This document shows positions 1 to 8,650 of a stretch of 64,000 nucleotides of DNA, in pieces. The notes under the pieces were generated by a model, which was not told the DNA's origin, did not search any database, and was given only the letters and a program-made list of their open reading frames with translations. The stretch covers positions 1-64,000 of the forward strand of contig CAYWXL010000012.1 of assembly GCA_964461995.1 (NCBI GenBank), given 5' to 3'. Source of the stretch: JALSRK01 sp964461995 (GTDB lineage Bacteria; Acidobacteriota; Terriglobia; Bryobacterales; Bryobacteraceae). A program made the position numbers and the translations under genes. Numbering within the stretch: position 1 is the stretch's first letter; each line of letters begins with the position of its first letter.

Positions 1-32
1 AGAGTCCGAAGCCGGCGCGAGGAGAAGCAATC

Positions 33-1070
33 GTGGAGTCATTCGGTACGTTGCCTTCGGGCGAGGAAGTCAAGATCTACACGCTGAAGAACGCGGCGGG
101 CATGGAGGCCCGCATCATGACCTACGGCGGGATCGTGGTCTCGCTGAAGGTCCCGGACCGCGACGGCCGGTACGCCGACGTCGTGCTCGGCTTCGACACC
201 CTGGACGGCTACCTGAAGGGCCACCCGTACTTCGGGGCGATCGTCGGCCGGTACGGCAACCGCATCGGCGGGGCGCAGTTCACCCTGGACGGGGTGACCT
301 ACAAGCTGGCGGCCAACAATGGTCCGAACCACCTGCACGGCGGCATCGAGGGCTTCGACAAGAAGAACTGGAAGGTGGAGGCGGCGGACGGTTCGAGCCT
401 GACGCTCAGCTACGTGAGTCCGGACGGCGAAGAGGGCTACCCCGGGACGCTGCGGACGCGGGTGACCTACACGGTGACCCCGGAGAACGGACTGCGAATC
501 GACTACGAGGCGACGACCGACAAGCCCACCGTCGTCAACCTGACCAACCACAGCTACTTCAACCTGAAAGACGCCGGGGCGACGCCCATCCTCGATCACG
601 AGATTACGATCAACGCCGACCGGTTCACGCCGGTGGACGAAACGCTGATTCCGACCGGCGAGCTGCGGCCGGTGGAAGGCACGCCGTTCGACTTCCGCGA
701 GCCGCACAAGATCGGCGAGCGCATCGACGCCGACGACGAGCAGATCCGCTTCGGCGGCGGCTACGACCACAACTTCGTGCTGAACCGCACGGGCGAGGGT
801 CTGGAGCTGGCGGCGCGGGTCTACGAGCCGGCGACGGGGCGGGTGCTCGAAGTGCTGACCACCGAGCCGGGCGTGCAGTTCTACACCGGCAACTTCCTCG
901 ACGGGACGCTCGAGGGCAAGGGCGGCATCCGCTACCAGAAGCGCGCGGCGTTCTGTCTGGAGACGCAGCACTTCCCGGACTCGCCCAACAAGCCGCAGTT
1001 CCCCAGCGTGGTGCTGCGGCCGGGGGAGACCTACCGCACGACGACGGTCTACCGCTTTTCGGTGAAGTGA
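33..1070 (+). CDS. galM: Aldose 1-epimerase (mutarotase)
   Basis: Interconverts alpha and beta anomers of aldohexoses such as galactose and glucose; expected to be cytoplasmic because no signal peptide is seen. The 345-residue length matches the GalM family. The NHSYFNL motif carries the likely catalytic acid His173, the GPNHLHGG segment holds the second conserved His pair (100/102), and Glu310 in the LETQHFPDSPN segment is the expected base. The GTG start at 33 is supported by a GGAG sequence about 8 bases upstream; no ATG lies nearby. The gene is convergent with the sulfatase downstream, with 19 bases between the stop codons. The upstream neighbour lies outside the window. Confidence 0.95.
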   Translation: MESFGTLPSGEEVKIYTLKNAAGMEARIMTYGGIVVSLKVPDRDGRYADVVLGFDTLDGYLKGHPYFGAIVGRYGNRIGGAQFTLDGVTYKLAANNGPNHLHGGIEGFDKKNWKVEAADGSSLTLSYVSPDGEEGYPGTLRTRVTYTVTPENGLRIDYEATTDKPTVVNLTNHSYFNLKDAGATPILDHEITINADRFTPVDETLIPTGELRPVEGTPFDFREPHKIGERIDADDEQIRFGGGYDHNFVLNRTGEGLELAARVYEPATGRVLEVLTTEPGVQFYTGNFLDGTLEGKGGIRYQKRAAFCLETQHFPDSPNKPQFPSVVLRPGETYRTTTVYRFSVK

Positions 1071-1089
1071 GCGCCGGAGGGCGGGGGCG

Positions 1090-2481
1090 TCACTTCGGGA
1101 GCGAATCCCACCACTCCAGCAGGAGGCGCGAGAGCCGGCGGGCGACGTCTGGATAGCGGTCCGCGACGTTGTCGCGCTCGCTGCTCGAGGCGTCGAAGTC
1201 GTAGAGCTCGAGCCGTGAGCCGTCCGGGTTCATGAGCAGTTTCCAGCGGCCGTCGCGGATGGCGAGGCTGGGGCTGCGGTCCTCTTCGCGGCCCGGCCGG
1301 AGGTAGGTCTCGTCGCGGCCGTACTCCCAGAACAACGGCGGCCTGGAAGGCTGCGGCTTTCCCAAGAAGGCGGCGCTCATGTCCCGGCCGTCGAACCGGG
1401 CCTCGGGCGGCTCCACGCCGGCCAGGGCGCAGAAGGTGGGGAAGAGATCGACGGCGGCGAGGATGGTGGTCTCGTCCACTGCGCCGGCGGGGATGGTCCC
1501 CTTCCACCGGGCGAGAAACGGCATGCGGATGCCGCCCTCATAGAGACTCCATTTCCGGCCCCGGAAGCCGCCGGTGGAGCCGGGCGGCTCGTAGCCTTCG
1601 CGGTAGTAGCGGGGCCAGGCGGTGGGTCCGTTGTCGCTGGTGAGGGCGACGAGGGTGGCCTCGGCGAGCCCCATCTGGTCGATGGCGCGGAGCAGGCGGC
1701 CGATCTGGCGGTCCATCTCGTCGAGGACGGCGTAGAAGCGCTGCACGTAGGGGTTGGCGGAGAAGCGCTCGTAGCGCTTCAAGAGCGCCGGGCGCGGCCG
1801 GTGGGGATCGTGGACGTCGTTGAGCCAGAGGTGGATGTAGAACGGCCGGCCGGCATGGCGGCGAATGAAATCGATGGCGCGATCGACGTAGATCTCCGTC
1901 AGCCGGTGCTTCGGAGCCCACTGGATGCGGCCCCGGTCCAGACGGGCGCTCATCTCCGAGAGGCGCCCGGGCGGCAGGACGCGGTCGCCGAGACCCTCGA
2001 AGGAGACGAGCGATTCGTCGAAGCCGTAGGCCTGGGGCAGCGGAGCGTCGCCGACGTCGCGGCCGCCGCCCATGTGCCACTTGCCGAAGTGGGCGGTAGC
2101 GTAGCCGGCTTTCTGGAAGGCGCGGGCGATGGCCGGGGCGGCGGGGTCGAGGTAGTCGCGCATGCCGCGCTCGCGGTTGCGCTTGCGGCTGTTCAAGAAG
2201 GAGTGGATCCGCCATCGCGCGGGGTACTGGCCGGTGGTGACGCCCACGCGCGAGGGCGAGCAGATGGGTGAGGCGACGTAGAACTGGGTGAAGAGGATGC
2301 CGTCGCGCGCCAGGCTGTCGATGTTCGGGGTAGGGACGTCGCGGTTGCCGGTGACGCCCAGGTCGCCGTAGCCGAGATCGTCGATGAAGATGAAGACGAT
2401 GTTCGGGCGGCGGGCCGCGAAGGCTGCTCCCGCGAGGAGCAGCGTGACGGCCCAGGCGGAGGCGAGGCGGCGTATCGGCAT
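1090..2481 (-). CDS. Exported sulfatase (arylsulfatase family)
   Basis: Hydrolyses sulfate esters, probably on polysaccharides outside the cytoplasm. The alkaline-phosphatase-fold sulfatase signature is present: metal-binding Asp34-Asp35 in the N-terminal PNIVFIFIDDLGYGD strand, and the CSPSR motif whose Cys74 would be converted to formylglycine. HFGKWHMG and TSDNGP motifs follow. Residues 1-23 form a signal peptide. The open frame extends upstream to 2667, but the ATG at 2481 is preferred: it has a GGAG about 9 bases upstream, begins exactly at the signal peptide, and avoids overlapping the divergent acylase gene. No sulfatase-maturating enzyme is seen in the window. The natural substrate is unknown. 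Confidence 0.92.
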   Translation of the reverse strand: MPIRRLASAWAVTLLLAGAAFAARRPNIVFIFIDDLGYGDLGVTGNRDVPTPNIDSLARDGILFTQFYVASPICSPSRVGVTTGQYPARWRIHSFLNSRKRNRERGMRDYLDPAAPAIARAFQKAGYATAHFGKWHMGGGRDVGDAPLPQAYGFDESLVSFEGLGDRVLPPGRLSEMSARLDRGRIQWAPKHRLTEIYVDRAIDFIRRHAGRPFYIHLWLNDVHDPHRPRPALLKRYERFSANPYVQRFYAVLDEMDRQIGRLLRAIDQMGLAEATLVALTSDNGPTAWPRYYREGYEPPGSTGGFRGRKWSLYEGGIRMPFLARWKGTIPAGAVDETTILAAVDLFPTFCALAGVEPPEARFDGRDMSAAFLGKPQPSRPPLFWEYGRDETYLRPGREEDRSPSLAIRDGRWKLLMNPDGSRLELYDFDASSSERDNVADRYPDVARRLSRLLLEWWDSLPK

Positions 2482-2563
2482 GGCGGCGCTCCGGAGAATC
2501 AGGATAGCAGGGCGGCGCGGCACAGCCCGCGACAACCGGACCGCAATAGAATAGGAGCCGACG

Positions 2564-5311
2564 ATGCGCCGTCTGTCTGCCTGGCTGGTTCTGCTCCTCG
2601 CCGCCCTGGGGCTGCTGTGGAGCGGGGCGGCTCCGCAAAACGGCGAACGCCCGGGGGTCGAGATCATCCGGGACCGCTGGGGCGTGCCGCACGTCTTCGC
2701 GGCGACCGAAGAAGAGGGCTTCTTCGGGGTGGGCTACGCCACCGCCGAGGACCGGATCCTGCAGATGGAGCTGTTCCGGCGGCGGGCGCGGGGGCGGCTG
2801 GCGGAGGTGTTCGGCTCACGGTTCGTCGAATCGGACCGGAAGTTCCGCACGGCGGGCGTCGGGCGCTACTGCGACGAAGCGGCGGCGGCGCTGCCGGCAG
2901 AGGCGCGGGGGTGGCTCGAGGCCTACGCCTCGGGGGTGAACACGTGGCTGCGCGACCACCCGGAAGAAGTGGCGCGGCGGTTCCAGGCCTACGGCATCGT
3001 TCCGCAGGCGTGGCGCCCGGGGGATTCGGTATGCGCGTGGATGGCGGTGGCGACGTTGTTCGACCGGCTCTACGATGCGGGCGCGGTGAAGCGCTACCAC
3101 GAGTTCCGGGACCTGGCGGAGGAGATCGGCGAGGAAGAAGCCCTGAAGAGCCGGGGCATGATGCTCGACGACGCGGCCGCAGTAGTGCCCGAGGCGGAGA
3201 TGGCCAAGTTCCCGGAGATTTACGCGAAGCTCAAAGCCACGCCGCCGACGCCGGGCAATTGGTTCCGGTCGATCCCGGACGAGTTATTGAAGTTCAGCCA
3301 CGCCTGGGCGGTGAGCGGGGCGCGGTCGGTGACCGGGAAGCCGCTGCTCGAGAGCGATCCGCAGACGCCGGTGAACTACCCGCCGCTGTGGTACGAGTTC
3401 CACCTGAGCGCGGGGCGTTTCGACGTGCGGGGCGTCGGCGTGGCAGGCTCGCCGGGCCTGCTGATCGGCTTCAACCGGAAGGTAGCGTGGGGGGTGTCGG
3501 CGCTGGGGGCGGGTTCGACGGTGACTTTCGTCGAGCGCCTGGCGCCGGACGGGGCGGGGTATCTCTACCGGGGAGAAACGCTGCCGTTCGAGCGGCGCCG
3601 CGAGGTGATCCGGGTGAAGGGCGGCGAGCGGGTGGAGTTCGAGGTGCGGCGCACGCGGCACGGGTTCGTCTTCGACCGCTATGTGAAAGGCCGCCGGCGC
3701 GGCGAGACCTACGTGAGCCACTTCACCAAGGCCGAGCGCCGGGCGACGTCGATGCTGGCGATGTTCGGCATGATGGCGGCGAGCAACTGGGAGGAGTTCC
3801 GGCGGGCGATGGAGGACTACTACAGTCCGGGCATCCACGTGGTCTACGCCGACACGGAGGGCAATCTGGGCTACCAGACGCTGGTGTGGGCGCCGCTGAC
3901 GAAGCGGACGCGGCGCATGGCGCTCGAAGGCTGGACGGGCGAGGACGAGATTCTGGGGCGGATTCCGCTCGATGAGATGCCGCACATGCTGAACCCGGAC
4001 GCGGGCTTCATCAGCCACGGGAACAACCTGCCGGTGGGCTCGTGGTATCCCTACGACCTGGGGATCGGCACCGGCGGCACGGGGCACTCGTCGCGGTCGC
4101 TGCGGCTGGTACAGTTGCTGAGCGGCGAGCGGCTCTTCTCGGTGGAGAGCTTCGAGAGTGACGTTCACCGGGACGATGTGCAGGCGAACGTGGCGGCGCT
4201 GTTTCCGGTGGCGCGGCGCGTGGTTCGTGAGGAAGGCGTGCCGAACCGGCAGGTCGAGCGGCTGCTCAACGAGCTGGAGGATTGGGACCTGCACTACCGG
4301 GCGGACCAGCCCACCTATCCGGCGGCGATGGCGCTGGCCGGGGCGCTGCTGACGCCCTACCGGCGGTCGCCGCTGAAGGACCGTCTGGGCGGCGGCGGAG
4401 GCGGCATCAGCCATCTGGCGCGGCTGATCCAGGACCAGTTCGGCGGTACCGAAGCGACGCCCACGGACCCCGAGGTGCGGGAGTACCTGATGGCCTGGCT
4501 GGAGCTGGCGGGGGAGAACCTGGCCGCGGGGCGGGCGGCGGGGCCGGCGCCGGTGGACGGGCAATCGCGGGAGATCCAGCGGATGCCCTACCAGCAGAAC
4601 GGGCCGATGAAGCTGCCGGTGCTGGAGCCGGAGTTCAATCTGGAATCGCCGCCGCTGATGTGCGGCCAGACGGGGACGATCTGGTCGCAGAAGGCCAACT
4701 CGTACACGCAGATCGTGGACCTGGCCGATGTGGACAATTCGCGGGCGGTGCTGCCGCCGGGGATCTCGGAAGACCCGCAGAGTCCGTTCCACGCGAACCA
4801 GATGGAGATCTGGGCGGCGGGCTCGACGCGGCCGGCGCCGCTGAGCCGCGGGCGGGTGGAGGAGATCGCCGTCTCGTCGGTGACGATCCCGTACGCCCCG
4901 CTGCCGGGTCCGTGGCTGTATTCCGGCGATCCCTCTGCCGGGGGCGTCGCGGCGGCCAACGTCCAGCGGGTCCGGGCCGACGGCACGCAAGCTTTCGAGG
5001 CCGTGCTGCGCTATGACGAGGAGCGGGCGGCGTTCGTAGCCGTGCCGGTCGCCTTCGGGCCGGAAGGGGAGCAGCTCTACCTGGTGCTCTACGGAGCCGG
5101 GATCCGCGGCCGGAGCTCGCTCGGGGCGGTGACGGTGCGGGTGGGCGATCTGGAGCTGCCGGCGGTCTACGCCGGTCCGCAGGGCTTCTACCCGGGGCTG
5201 GACCAGGTGAACGTGCTGCTGCCGCGGTCGCTGGCCGGCGCAGGCCGGGTGGAGGTGCGGCTCGCAGTGGACGGGCTGTGGAGCAACACGGTTGAGGTGG
5301 TGTTCGAGTAG
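2564..5311 (+). CDS. Penicillin acylase family hydrolase with Solibacter-type C-terminal domain
   Basis: N-terminal nucleophile amidohydrolase of the penicillin G/cephalosporin/acyl-homoserine-lactone acylase family; these cleave amide bonds after self-processing of a precursor. Residues 1-24 are a signal peptide, so it acts outside the cytoplasm. The alpha-chain motif GYATAEDRILQMELFRR is present, and the likely autoprocessing Ser is Ser245 in KFSHAWAVSGARS, followed by KPLLESDPQ. At 915 residues it is longer than usual. The last ~100 residues do not belong to the acylase fold and end in a VNVLLPRSLAG...VDGLWSNTVEV pattern resembling the Solibacter uncharacterized C-terminal domain (TIGR03437 type). 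ATG at 2564 has AGGAG upstream. The acyl substrate cannot be inferred. Confidence 0.9.
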   Translation: MRRLSAWLVLLLAALGLLWSGAAPQNGERPGVEIIRDRWGVPHVFAATEEEGFFGVGYATAEDRILQMELFRRRARGRLAEVFGSRFVESDRKFRTAGVGRYCDEAAAALPAEARGWLEAYASGVNTWLRDHPEEVARRFQAYGIVPQAWRPGDSVCAWMAVATLFDRLYDAGAVKRYHEFRDLAEEIGEEEALKSRGMMLDDAAAVVPEAEMAKFPEIYAKLKATPPTPGNWFRSIPDELLKFSHAWAVSGARSVTGKPLLESDPQTPVNYPPLWYEFHLSAGRFDVRGVGVAGSPGLLIGFNRKVAWGVSALGAGSTVTFVERLAPDGAGYLYRGETLPFERRREVIRVKGGERVEFEVRRTRHGFVFDRYVKGRRRGETYVSHFTKAERRATSMLAMFGMMAASNWEEFRRAMEDYYSPGIHVVYADTEGNLGYQTLVWAPLTKRTRRMALEGWTGEDEILGRIPLDEMPHMLNPDAGFISHGNNLPVGSWYPYDLGIGTGGTGHSSRSLRLVQLLSGERLFSVESFESDVHRDDVQANVAALFPVARRVVREEGVPNRQVERLLNELEDWDLHYRADQPTYPAAMALAGALLTPYRRSPLKDRLGGGGGGISHLARLIQDQFGGTEATPTDPEVREYLMAWLELAGENLAAGRAAGPAPVDGQSREIQRMPYQQNGPMKLPVLEPEFNLESPPLMCGQTGTIWSQKANSYTQIVDLADVDNSRAVLPPGISEDPQSPFHANQMEIWAAGSTRPAPLSRGRVEEIAVSSVTIPYAPLPGPWLYSGDPSAGGVAAANVQRVRADGTQAFEAVLRYDEERAAFVAVPVAFGPEGEQLYLVLYGAGIRGRSSLGAVTVRVGDLELPAVYAGPQGFYPGLDQVNVLLPRSLAGAGRVEVRLAVDGLWSNTVEVVFE

Positions 5312-5400
5312 CCCGGCGCCGGCTTCCGCGGCCGAACCATCCCAGCGCCCGAGCGCAAGCTGGCAGAATAAGAAATTGCGACTGTAATTCAGGGGCTGAG

Positions 5401-5793
5401 ATGGCGGATCCGAAGCAAGTGTTGTTACTCAAGGCCGACGTGGACGCCTGGAACCAGTGGCGGGCCGAGAACGGCCAGATCATTCCCGACCTTTCCGGAG
5501 CGGACTTGAGCCATACGAACCTGATGTTCGCCAACCTGGCCGATGCCGACCTCTCGGGGGCGAATCTCGTCATGGCCAACCTGGAGGGGGCGGACCTGAG
5601 GTGGGCGAACCTGCGGGGCGCCAATCTGGTCGGGGCGCGGCTGATCGGGATCGACATCGAAGAGGCCGACCTATCCGGGGCGGACCTCAGCACGGCTGAG
5701 GACCTGACGGAAGAGCAACTCGCCCAAGCCCGCGGCGACAGCAAGACGAAGCTGCCGGACGGCGTGCAGCGACCGCCGAACTGGCACGATTGA
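5401..5793 (+). CDS. Pentapeptide repeat protein
   Basis: A 130-residue protein whose middle part (about residues 27-100) is a run of A(D/N)LXX pentapeptides such as GADLS, ANLAD, ADLSG and ANLVM, which fold into a right-handed quadrilateral beta helix. No signal peptide or membrane segment is visible. Some family members mimic DNA and protect gyrase; most have no known role, and nothing here decides between these. It is monocistronic, separated by about 90 bases from the acylase gene and convergent with the TIM-barrel gene downstream. Confidence 0.85.
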   Translation: MADPKQVLLLKADVDAWNQWRAENGQIIPDLSGADLSHTNLMFANLADADLSGANLVMANLEGADLRWANLRGANLVGARLIGIDIEEADLSGADLSTAEDLTEEQLAQARGDSKTKLPDGVQRPPNWHD

Positions 5794-5801
5794 GGGGCGG
5801 G

Positions 5802-5851
5802 GGCACGGCCGGTGAGGGTCAGCGGCCGCGCCCGGCCAGGTTGCCCGTGCC
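5802..5851. terminator. Possible hairpin between convergent genes
   Basis: The 63-base gap between two converging genes holds GGCACGG (5802-5808) pairing with CCGTGCC (5845-5851), with an inner GGCC/GGCC pairing. There is no T-run on either side, so it is at best a weak or Rho-assisted bidirectional terminator. In GC-rich DNA such pairing can arise by chance. Confidence 0.3.
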
Positions 5852-5856
5852 GCCGT

Positions 5857-6906
5857 TTACTCCAGCCCGAGGATGCGCCGGTTGCGCGCCGTGTCGGTCT
5901 CGGCGCCGGCGAAATCGTCGAACGCCTTCTTGGGAACGTCGATGAGGTGCGACTTGATGAACGGGGCTCCCTCGGCGGCTCCCTGCGCGGCGTCCTTGTA
6001 GCAGCACTCCCACTCGAGCACGGCCCAGGAGTCGTAGCCGACGGCGGTGAGCCGGGTGAAGACCTGTTTGAAGTCCACCTGGCCGTCGCCGAGGCTGCGG
6101 AAGCGTCCGGGGCGCTCCTTCCAGCCGAGGTAGCCGCCGTAGACGCCAGCCTTCTCGTTGGGCCGGTACTCGGCGTCCTTGACGTGGAAGGCCTTGATGT
6201 AGGGCCCGTAGGCGTCGATGAAGCGCACGTAGTCCAGGCACTGGAGGACGAAGTGCGAAGGGTCGTAGTTGATGGCCACACGTGGATGGTTGCCGGTGGC
6301 CTCGAGGAAGCGCTCGAACGTGGCGCCATCGTGGAGATCTTCTCCGGGGTGCAGCTCGAAAGCGATATCCACGCCGTGCTCGTCGGCGAAGTCGAAGATG
6401 GGCTTCCAGCGGGCGGCGAGTTCTTTGTAGCCCTCCTCGACAAGGCCCGCGGGACGTTGCGGCCACGGATAAAGGAACGGCCACAAGAGGGCGCCGGAGA
6501 AAGAGGGAGAAACCGTCAATCCGAGGTTGGCGGAGGCCCGGATCACCAGCTTCATCTGTTCCACCGCCCACTCGGTGCGGGCTTTAGGATCGCCCCGAAC
6601 CTCGGGCGCGGCGAAGACGTCGAACAGCTCGTCGTAGGCCGGGTGGACGGCGACGAGCTGGCCCTGGAGGTGGGAAGCCAGCTCGGTGATGGCAAGGCCG
6701 TTGGTGCGGCCCTTCAGCTCATCGCAGTACTCCTTGGATTCGGCGGCCTTCGCGAGATCCATGCAGCGCGGATCCCAGGAAGGGATCTGGACGCCGATGT
6801 AGCCGAGGGACTTGGCCCAAGCGGTAATCGACTCCAGGCTATTGAACGGCTCCTCATCGCCCATGAACTGCGCCAGGAAGATTGCAGGTCCCTTGATCTG
6901 TGCCAT
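5857..6906 (-). CDS. Sugar phosphate isomerase/epimerase-like TIM barrel protein
   Basis: A 349-residue protein of the xylose-isomerase-like TIM barrel superfamily (AP endonuclease 2 family), probably an isomerase, epimerase or dehydratase acting on a sugar or inositol derivative. Visible metal-site elements include DIAFELHPGEDLHDG (Glu, His), INYDPSHFVLQ (Asp, His), KAFHVKDAEYRP (His, Asp) and WAVLEWECCYKD (Glu). The start at 6906 (MAQIKG) is preferred over the upstream GTG/ATG options because AGGAG lies about 7 bases before it; an extension to 7002 would overlap the divergent gene. No partner genes of a specific sugar pathway are adjacent, so the substrate stays open. Confidence 0.85.
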   Translation of the reverse strand: MAQIKGPAIFLAQFMGDEEPFNSLESITAWAKSLGYIGVQIPSWDPRCMDLAKAAESKEYCDELKGRTNGLAITELASHLQGQLVAVHPAYDELFDVFAAPEVRGDPKARTEWAVEQMKLVIRASANLGLTVSPSFSGALLWPFLYPWPQRPAGLVEEGYKELAARWKPIFDFADEHGVDIAFELHPGEDLHDGATFERFLEATGNHPRVAINYDPSHFVLQCLDYVRFIDAYGPYIKAFHVKDAEYRPNEKAGVYGGYLGWKERPGRFRSLGDGQVDFKQVFTRLTAVGYDSWAVLEWECCYKDAAQGAAEGAPFIKSHLIDVPKKAFDDFAGAETDTARNRRILGLE

Positions 6907-7042
6907 GATGCTCCTCTCACTCCTCTTTCCGGGTTCGGTCCGCTTCCCATCGTATTGCATTCCAGGGAGGTGAACCACTGTTTCGGGGTCTAAGGGAACC
7001 ATGCCGAGCGGCTATGCGAAGATTGGGGTGGAAACCCGCCAC

Positions 7043-8638
7043 ATGGGGAACGCGCACCGTAGCTGGGCTTTACTGGCGCTCGCCGTGTGCTTGCAGGCAG
7101 CGCCAACGGTTCGTGTCGAGAACCCCGCCGGAGCGATCACCGTGGAGGTGGTCACCGGGAGGGAGGCCAGGATGCGCGCGACGTCTCCGGACCGGGCCGT
7201 CCGAAGCGGGGATGTCGAGCTGATCCGCGAAAAGGGCCGGACAATCATCCGCGTTCACCCTCCGGACGGAATCCGCCTGAACCTGAAGCTCTTTCTTCCG
7301 TACGGCTACCACTTGGAAGCGCGCACAACGGACGGCCCGATCCGGGTGGAAGGGATGATCCGCCGGGCGGAGCTGGTCACCGGCAGCGGCGATTTGCATT
7401 TGAAGGCGCCCTGGGAGTTCACGCGGCTGTCGGTCGTGTGCCAGCGTGCGCCGGAGAGGTTTGAAAAGCCGGCGACGCTCAAGCTGCGGATAAGCGGCCG
7501 GGCGCGATCGCAGACTGAAACGGATGAGGAATGGAGTCTCACCGACAAGCTCCGCGACACAGACGTGACTTATGGACGCATCGTGGCGCGGGCGGAGCGG
7601 CCGGGAGCGGTGATCCTGGAGCAGATGGAGGTGCCGGCCGACGCGCCGGTGAAGCCGCCGGGCCTGGCGTGGCAGATCGTCAACCAGATCCTCGAGCGGC
7701 GGACGCTCGCAATGCAGCGGAAGCGGCGGCGGCACGGCGCTGCGCCCAAGCCCGCTGAACAGCCCGCCGTCGTTGAGGGCGGCGTCGCCAGGTTCACCGG
7801 AGAGGTTCGCATGGTCACTCTCATGGTGGCGGTGTACGACAAACAGGGACGTCCGGTGACCGACTTAGCGCCGGCGGAGTTCGAGGTGCTCGAGGACGGC
7901 GTCCGCCAGGAGATCGCCCACGCCGGGACAGGGGAAGAACCGTTCAACCTGGCGCTACTTCTCGACCTCAGCGGGAGCACGCGGCGGGACCGCGAGGCGA
8001 TGATGGAGGCGGCGAAGCGTTTTGTCGGAATCGCCCGGCCGCAGGACAAGGTGGCCGTTTACGTTCTGGCGGCCAGCATGTTCCAGGTGGTCTCGCCCCT
8101 GACGGAGAACCACAAACGCGTTTACGATCTCATCGACGCGATTCCGGATGTCTCCGGAGGTTCACCGATCTACGACGCTATCGTCTTGGCCTATGCACAA
8201 GAGCTGCGGCAGCGGCCGCTGGAGCGGAATGCGCTGATTGTGATCACCGACGGCGTGGACAGCCGGCTGCGCAACGACGTCGATCCCAGCAAAGTGTCCA
8301 TCAAGAAGCTCCGGCGGGCGGCCGAGAGCATGAACGTGCTCATCTACCCGATATTCCTCGATCCGTTCCGGCTCGTCCGGCCTCCGCGGTGGGCCGAGGA
8401 AGCGCGCCGGAACTTGACGGCGCTGGCGCGGACGACCGGCGGGAGATTGTTCGCCGCCCACTCGATCCGGGATCTCGACCCGGTCTATGAGCTGGTGGCG
8501 GACGAACTCCGTAGCGTCTACACATTGGCTTACTACCCCAAGAACCAGAACTTCGACGGGAGCTGGCGGTCGATCCAGGTGAGGGTGAAACGCGCGGGGG
8601 TGAAAGTCCGGACACGGCCCGGCTATTACGCGGAATGA
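7043..8638 (+). CDS. Exported VWFA-domain protein, acidobacterial type
   Basis: A secreted or cell-surface protein of about 531 residues: signal peptide (MGNAHRSWALLALAVCLQA), a beta-rich N-terminal region (about 25-240) with a GSGDLHLKAP adhesin-like turn, a short segment MVAVYDKQGRPVTDLAPAEFEVLEDG typical of the family, then a von Willebrand A domain. The metal-dependent adhesion site DxSxS is seen as LLLDLSGST (Asp308, Ser310, Ser312). This layout is that of the 'VWFA-related Acidobacterial domain' family (TIGR03436), whose role is unknown, perhaps metal-dependent protein binding. The frame is open from 7001, but the start at 7043 begins exactly at the signal peptide and has GGTGGA upstream. 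Confidence 0.85.
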   Translation: MGNAHRSWALLALAVCLQAAPTVRVENPAGAITVEVVTGREARMRATSPDRAVRSGDVELIREKGRTIIRVHPPDGIRLNLKLFLPYGYHLEARTTDGPIRVEGMIRRAELVTGSGDLHLKAPWEFTRLSVVCQRAPERFEKPATLKLRISGRARSQTETDEEWSLTDKLRDTDVTYGRIVARAERPGAVILEQMEVPADAPVKPPGLAWQIVNQILERRTLAMQRKRRRHGAAPKPAEQPAVVEGGVARFTGEVRMVTLMVAVYDKQGRPVTDLAPAEFEVLEDGVRQEIAHAGTGEEPFNLALLLDLSGSTRRDREAMMEAAKRFVGIARPQDKVAVYVLAASMFQVVSPLTENHKRVYDLIDAIPDVSGGSPIYDAIVLAYAQELRQRPLERNALIVITDGVDSRLRNDVDPSKVSIKKLRRAAESMNVLIYPIFLDPFRLVRPPRWAEEARRNLTALARTTGGRLFAAHSIRDLDPVYELVADELRSVYTLAYYPKNQNFDGSWRSIQVRVKRAGVKVRTRPGYYAE

Positions 8639-8650
8639 GAAGGCGGGGGT

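Noticed and set aside
1064..1096. Inverted repeat GAAGTGA...TCACTTC joining the galM and sulfatase stop codons
   Set aside because: Perfect 7-bp pairing, but it arises from two converging genes both ending in a Lys codon plus TGA; no T-run, and a 19-base loop.
3284..4990. 568-residue open frame opposite the acylase gene
   Set aside because: No domain pattern; composition dominated by Arg, His and Pro, as expected for the complement of a GC-rich gene.
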